Below are positions 63,401 through 64,000 of a stretch of 64,000 bases of DNA, piece by piece. Source of the DNA: Cecembia rubra. GTDB taxonomy: Bacteria; Bacteroidota; Bacteroidia; Cytophagales; Cyclobacteriaceae. Each line of letters opens with the position of its first letter. Within the stretch, counting starts at the first letter, position 1. The translations under genes were made by a program, and so were the position numbers. The DNA is taken from contig NZ_PYGF01000001.1 of assembly GCF_003014575.1 (NCBI RefSeq), positions 248,001 to 312,000 of the forward strand. The letters run 5' to 3'. The notes under the pieces are model-generated. The model was not told the DNA's origin and did not search any database. It was given only the letters and a program-made list of their open reading frames with translations.

Positions 63401-63644
63401 TACTGGTTTCAAGTTAGGAGAAGATTTATTTATGGGGATATCAAATTGTGACCTCAGATTTAACCTTTCAATTTTCAGTAGGTGGGGCCAACTGGTCTAT
63501 AACGGGATTGAAGGCTGGGACGGTAAAATCGATGGAGAAAATGCTCCAATGGGAACCTATTCGTATTTATTCCAATATAATTTTCTACTGGATGGAGAGG
63601 TAATAACAATGGAAAAAAGAGGTGTATTTACAATAATTCAGTGA
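60495..63644 (+). CDS. T9SS type B surface protein with IgGFc-binding-like, PKD and SprB-type domains
   Basis: About 1049 residues from ATG 60495 (MPENFTRYFFFLF; signal ending SFAQ). The N-terminal half (to about residue 460) is IgGFc-binding-like (LSTVGREFWLGFMENNRVQ, VYVQSSGNVSVYAFNERA, FGGNKWTSVGNCGGANDHLFQQLYP). A PKD domain (FLWDFGDGTG, about 482-552), an Ig-like stretch, and three SprB-type repeats follow (about 738-958: TDVSCYGGNDGQIFLNIEGG; TTCFGKADGRAVLSIQGG; SSCPGQSNGELMV). The end is a gliding-associated type B sorting domain (FNLSIFSRWGQLVYNGIEGWDG). It should be exported to the cell surface, probably for adhesion. A paralogue follows. Confidence 0.9.
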   Translation: MPENFTRYFFFLFFLFLGQANNSFAQLSTVGREFWLGFMENNRVQNFNNPANSALDFGIVLITAAEPAIGVIQYGGRQVNFNLQQGEQFFYKITDQDMLHRSTGIVESKGVYVQSSGNVSVYAFNERARSADGTVVLPIPSLGKDYFVVSHFETMTAPTGLPYFPNVNDESLFLIVGVEDNTRIEVVPSAFTLNGNAANTPFYINLNAGQSYQVKAKADLTGSRVRVVGDNIDDCKNIAVFGGNKWTSVGNCGGANDHLFQQLYPTKTWGTDYLHISLAGRTSGELVKVMASENNTQVMVDGQLVGSIDAGKFLTFDFESDVVKRIQSDKPSSVTVFSKSQECNKPGSPLFQDGDPFMISYSPTQQLLRSVTFNAIQLPVVTAHYVNIIVKTTSTGTTRLDGQNIGNRFTPFPQQAEFSYARIPINQGVHSLSNPDGFIAYVYGFGDVESYGYAAGASLDNLNFEVEPLYEFDIEGDKVACLNQNAKWQIFPENEIFTYFLWDFGDGTGLKEGKEVEHIFTQKGEYEVKVIASVSQTSCDLQEEVVFKVEVTDVGGEIIGPTSVCPDVEEITYNFKSSDTFQKVDWRQVGGEVIAKDDKQGSITIRWGEANPNAAIYAIPYTTEGCPLEEIELRVIINPVIQSIIPQGQKQVCFEPEGEYEYTVSNAMNFRAYEWFVENGTFIGDSEGSKVKIKWDSPGVTGRVWYKEYSLIDESCEGESPRLEVTVNQAFIMQSPEKTDVSCYGGNDGQIFLNIEGGVLPYKFEWSHDASLNAPRAIGLKAGTYNVKVIDGFGCEILAEEVEIRQPQTLQISSIETFGTTCFGKADGRAVLSIQGGTAPYFINYQDAIFNENLIFLENLEGKQYSLKLKDSKGCFLNLEFGIDSPLPAQLEITQTRSSCPGQSNGELMVIPSLGFTPLHYRWDYDGGQGQLLSGLPKGIYQVIATDANGCEAIGTSEVRETPPVVRMPTGFKLGEDLFMGISNCDLRFNLSIFSRWGQLVYNGIEGWDGKIDGENAPMGTYSYLFQYNFLLDGEVITMEKRGVFTIIQ

Positions 63645-63762
63645 GTTTATAACCTTTTGGTTAGACAAAAGCTTATTTAATATAATTGCTTTAGCCATTG
63701 GTTCTTAAATTCTCAAACTTGTAGAATTATTGTAAATTGTACTTGGTATTTTGATATTAAAA

Positions 63763-64000
63763 ATGCGTCGGTCCAGTCAAATTATTTTAGGTTTCTTTTA
63801 TTGGCTTTTGGCTTGGTGCCTTATTTCACCTGCCCATGCGCAACTCAGTACAATTGGTAGAGAGTTTTTTGTTGGCTTTATGGAAAACCATCGCGTAGTT
63901 CCCAATAGAATTGATCAGGCCACTATAATAATTTCTGCAGAAGAGGACGCCGATGGTTTCATCCAATATGTTAATAATACCATTAATTTTTCAATAAAAG
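63763..64000 (+). CDS. Tandem paralogue of the IgGFc-binding-like surface protein, cut off at the window end
   Basis: Only the first 79 codons are in the window. From ATG 63763 the signal reads MRRSSQIILGFFYWLLAWC and ends PAHAQ. The mature N-terminus LSTIGREFFVGFMENHRV matches the same region of the gene at 60495 closely (LSTVGREFWLGFMENNRV), and IISAEEDADGFIQYVNNTINF corresponds to the next segment there. A tandem duplication is the simplest explanation. The rest of the protein, including any sorting domain, cannot be seen. Confidence 0.85.
   Translation, partial: MRRSSQIILGFFYWLLAWCLISPAHAQLSTIGREFFVGFMENHRVVPNRIDQATIIISAEEDADGFIQYVNNTINFSIK

Noticed and set aside
1-64000. Antiphage, CRISPR, toxin-antitoxin or prophage system
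   Set aside because: I looked for repeats, restriction/nuclease modules, integrases and phage structural genes and saw none.

Overview
The window comes from a low-GC Bacteroidota chromosome, most likely order Cytophagales and close to the Cyclobacteriaceae. The evidence is the type IX secretion (T9SS) sorting domains of both type A and type B, SprB-type repeats, a SusE-like starch-binding lipoprotein, a YfhO-family membrane protein, Bacteroidota-style promoters (TAnnTTTG) and many lipoproteins. This placement rests on gene content, not on a marker phylogeny. I saw no rRNA, tRNA, CRISPR array, insertion sequence or prophage.

Layout. (1) 1-8982 is an exported-enzyme neighbourhood: a truncated MDR reductase, an exported methyltransferase, a membrane-anchored sugar dehydrogenase fused to cytochrome c, a CBM9-like protein, a Tat-type SelA/DgaE-like PLP enzyme, an exported amidohydrolase, a Tat-type RidA, a lactonase-like SMP-30 lipoprotein and a DoxX membrane protein. 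(2) 9104-17841 is mixed: DUF1801, YtcJ-type amidohydrolase lipoprotein, TraB/GumN, an unusual 5'-nucleotidase/SoxB-superfamily protein, a universal stress protein, a methyltransferase, an ABM monooxygenase, a PagL-like protein and a rhodanese. (3) 17846-25039 runs on the minus strand: Mrp and NifU (Fe-S assembly), a T9SS M43 protease, a PASTA protein and a T9SS protein. (4) 25215-29980 is housekeeping: dnaG, ribBA, an unknown exported protein and surE. (5) 30149-33723 holds an unknown lipoprotein, an orphan TPR histidine kinase and an orphan binding-protein-like gene.

(6) 33799-47197 is a starch/maltodextrin region: MFS sugar transporter, cytoplasmic GH31, LacI regulator, SusE-like protein, T9SS-secreted GH13, class II FBP aldolase, GH13 lipoprotein, then pfkA and mgsA facing it. 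No SusC or SusD is present. The genes describe a route from starch cleaved at the cell surface, through periplasmic trimming and import, to glycolysis. (7) 47417-50303 has mscL, a three-gene envelope-stress module (ECF sigma factor, small membrane protein, Spy/CpxP-like protein) and a tandem universal stress protein. (8) 50657-50880 is a strong candidate for a 6S-type regulatory RNA. (9) 50855-56802 is a surface-polysaccharide cluster (flippase, FkbM methyltransferase, GT4, YfhO). (10) 57014-60393 holds ffh, dprA, a MerR regulator and an L-rhamnose mutarotase. (11) From 60495 to the window end lie two tandem large T9SS type B / IgGFc-binding-like surface proteins, the second cut off by the edge.

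The most novel idea is region 1. The genes could form an extracytoplasmic oxidative pathway for an (N-acetylated) amino sugar or sugar acid, with an exported PLP ammonia-lyase-like enzyme and an exported RidA that deals with its enamine/imine product. The domain calls are well supported; the pathway is inference.
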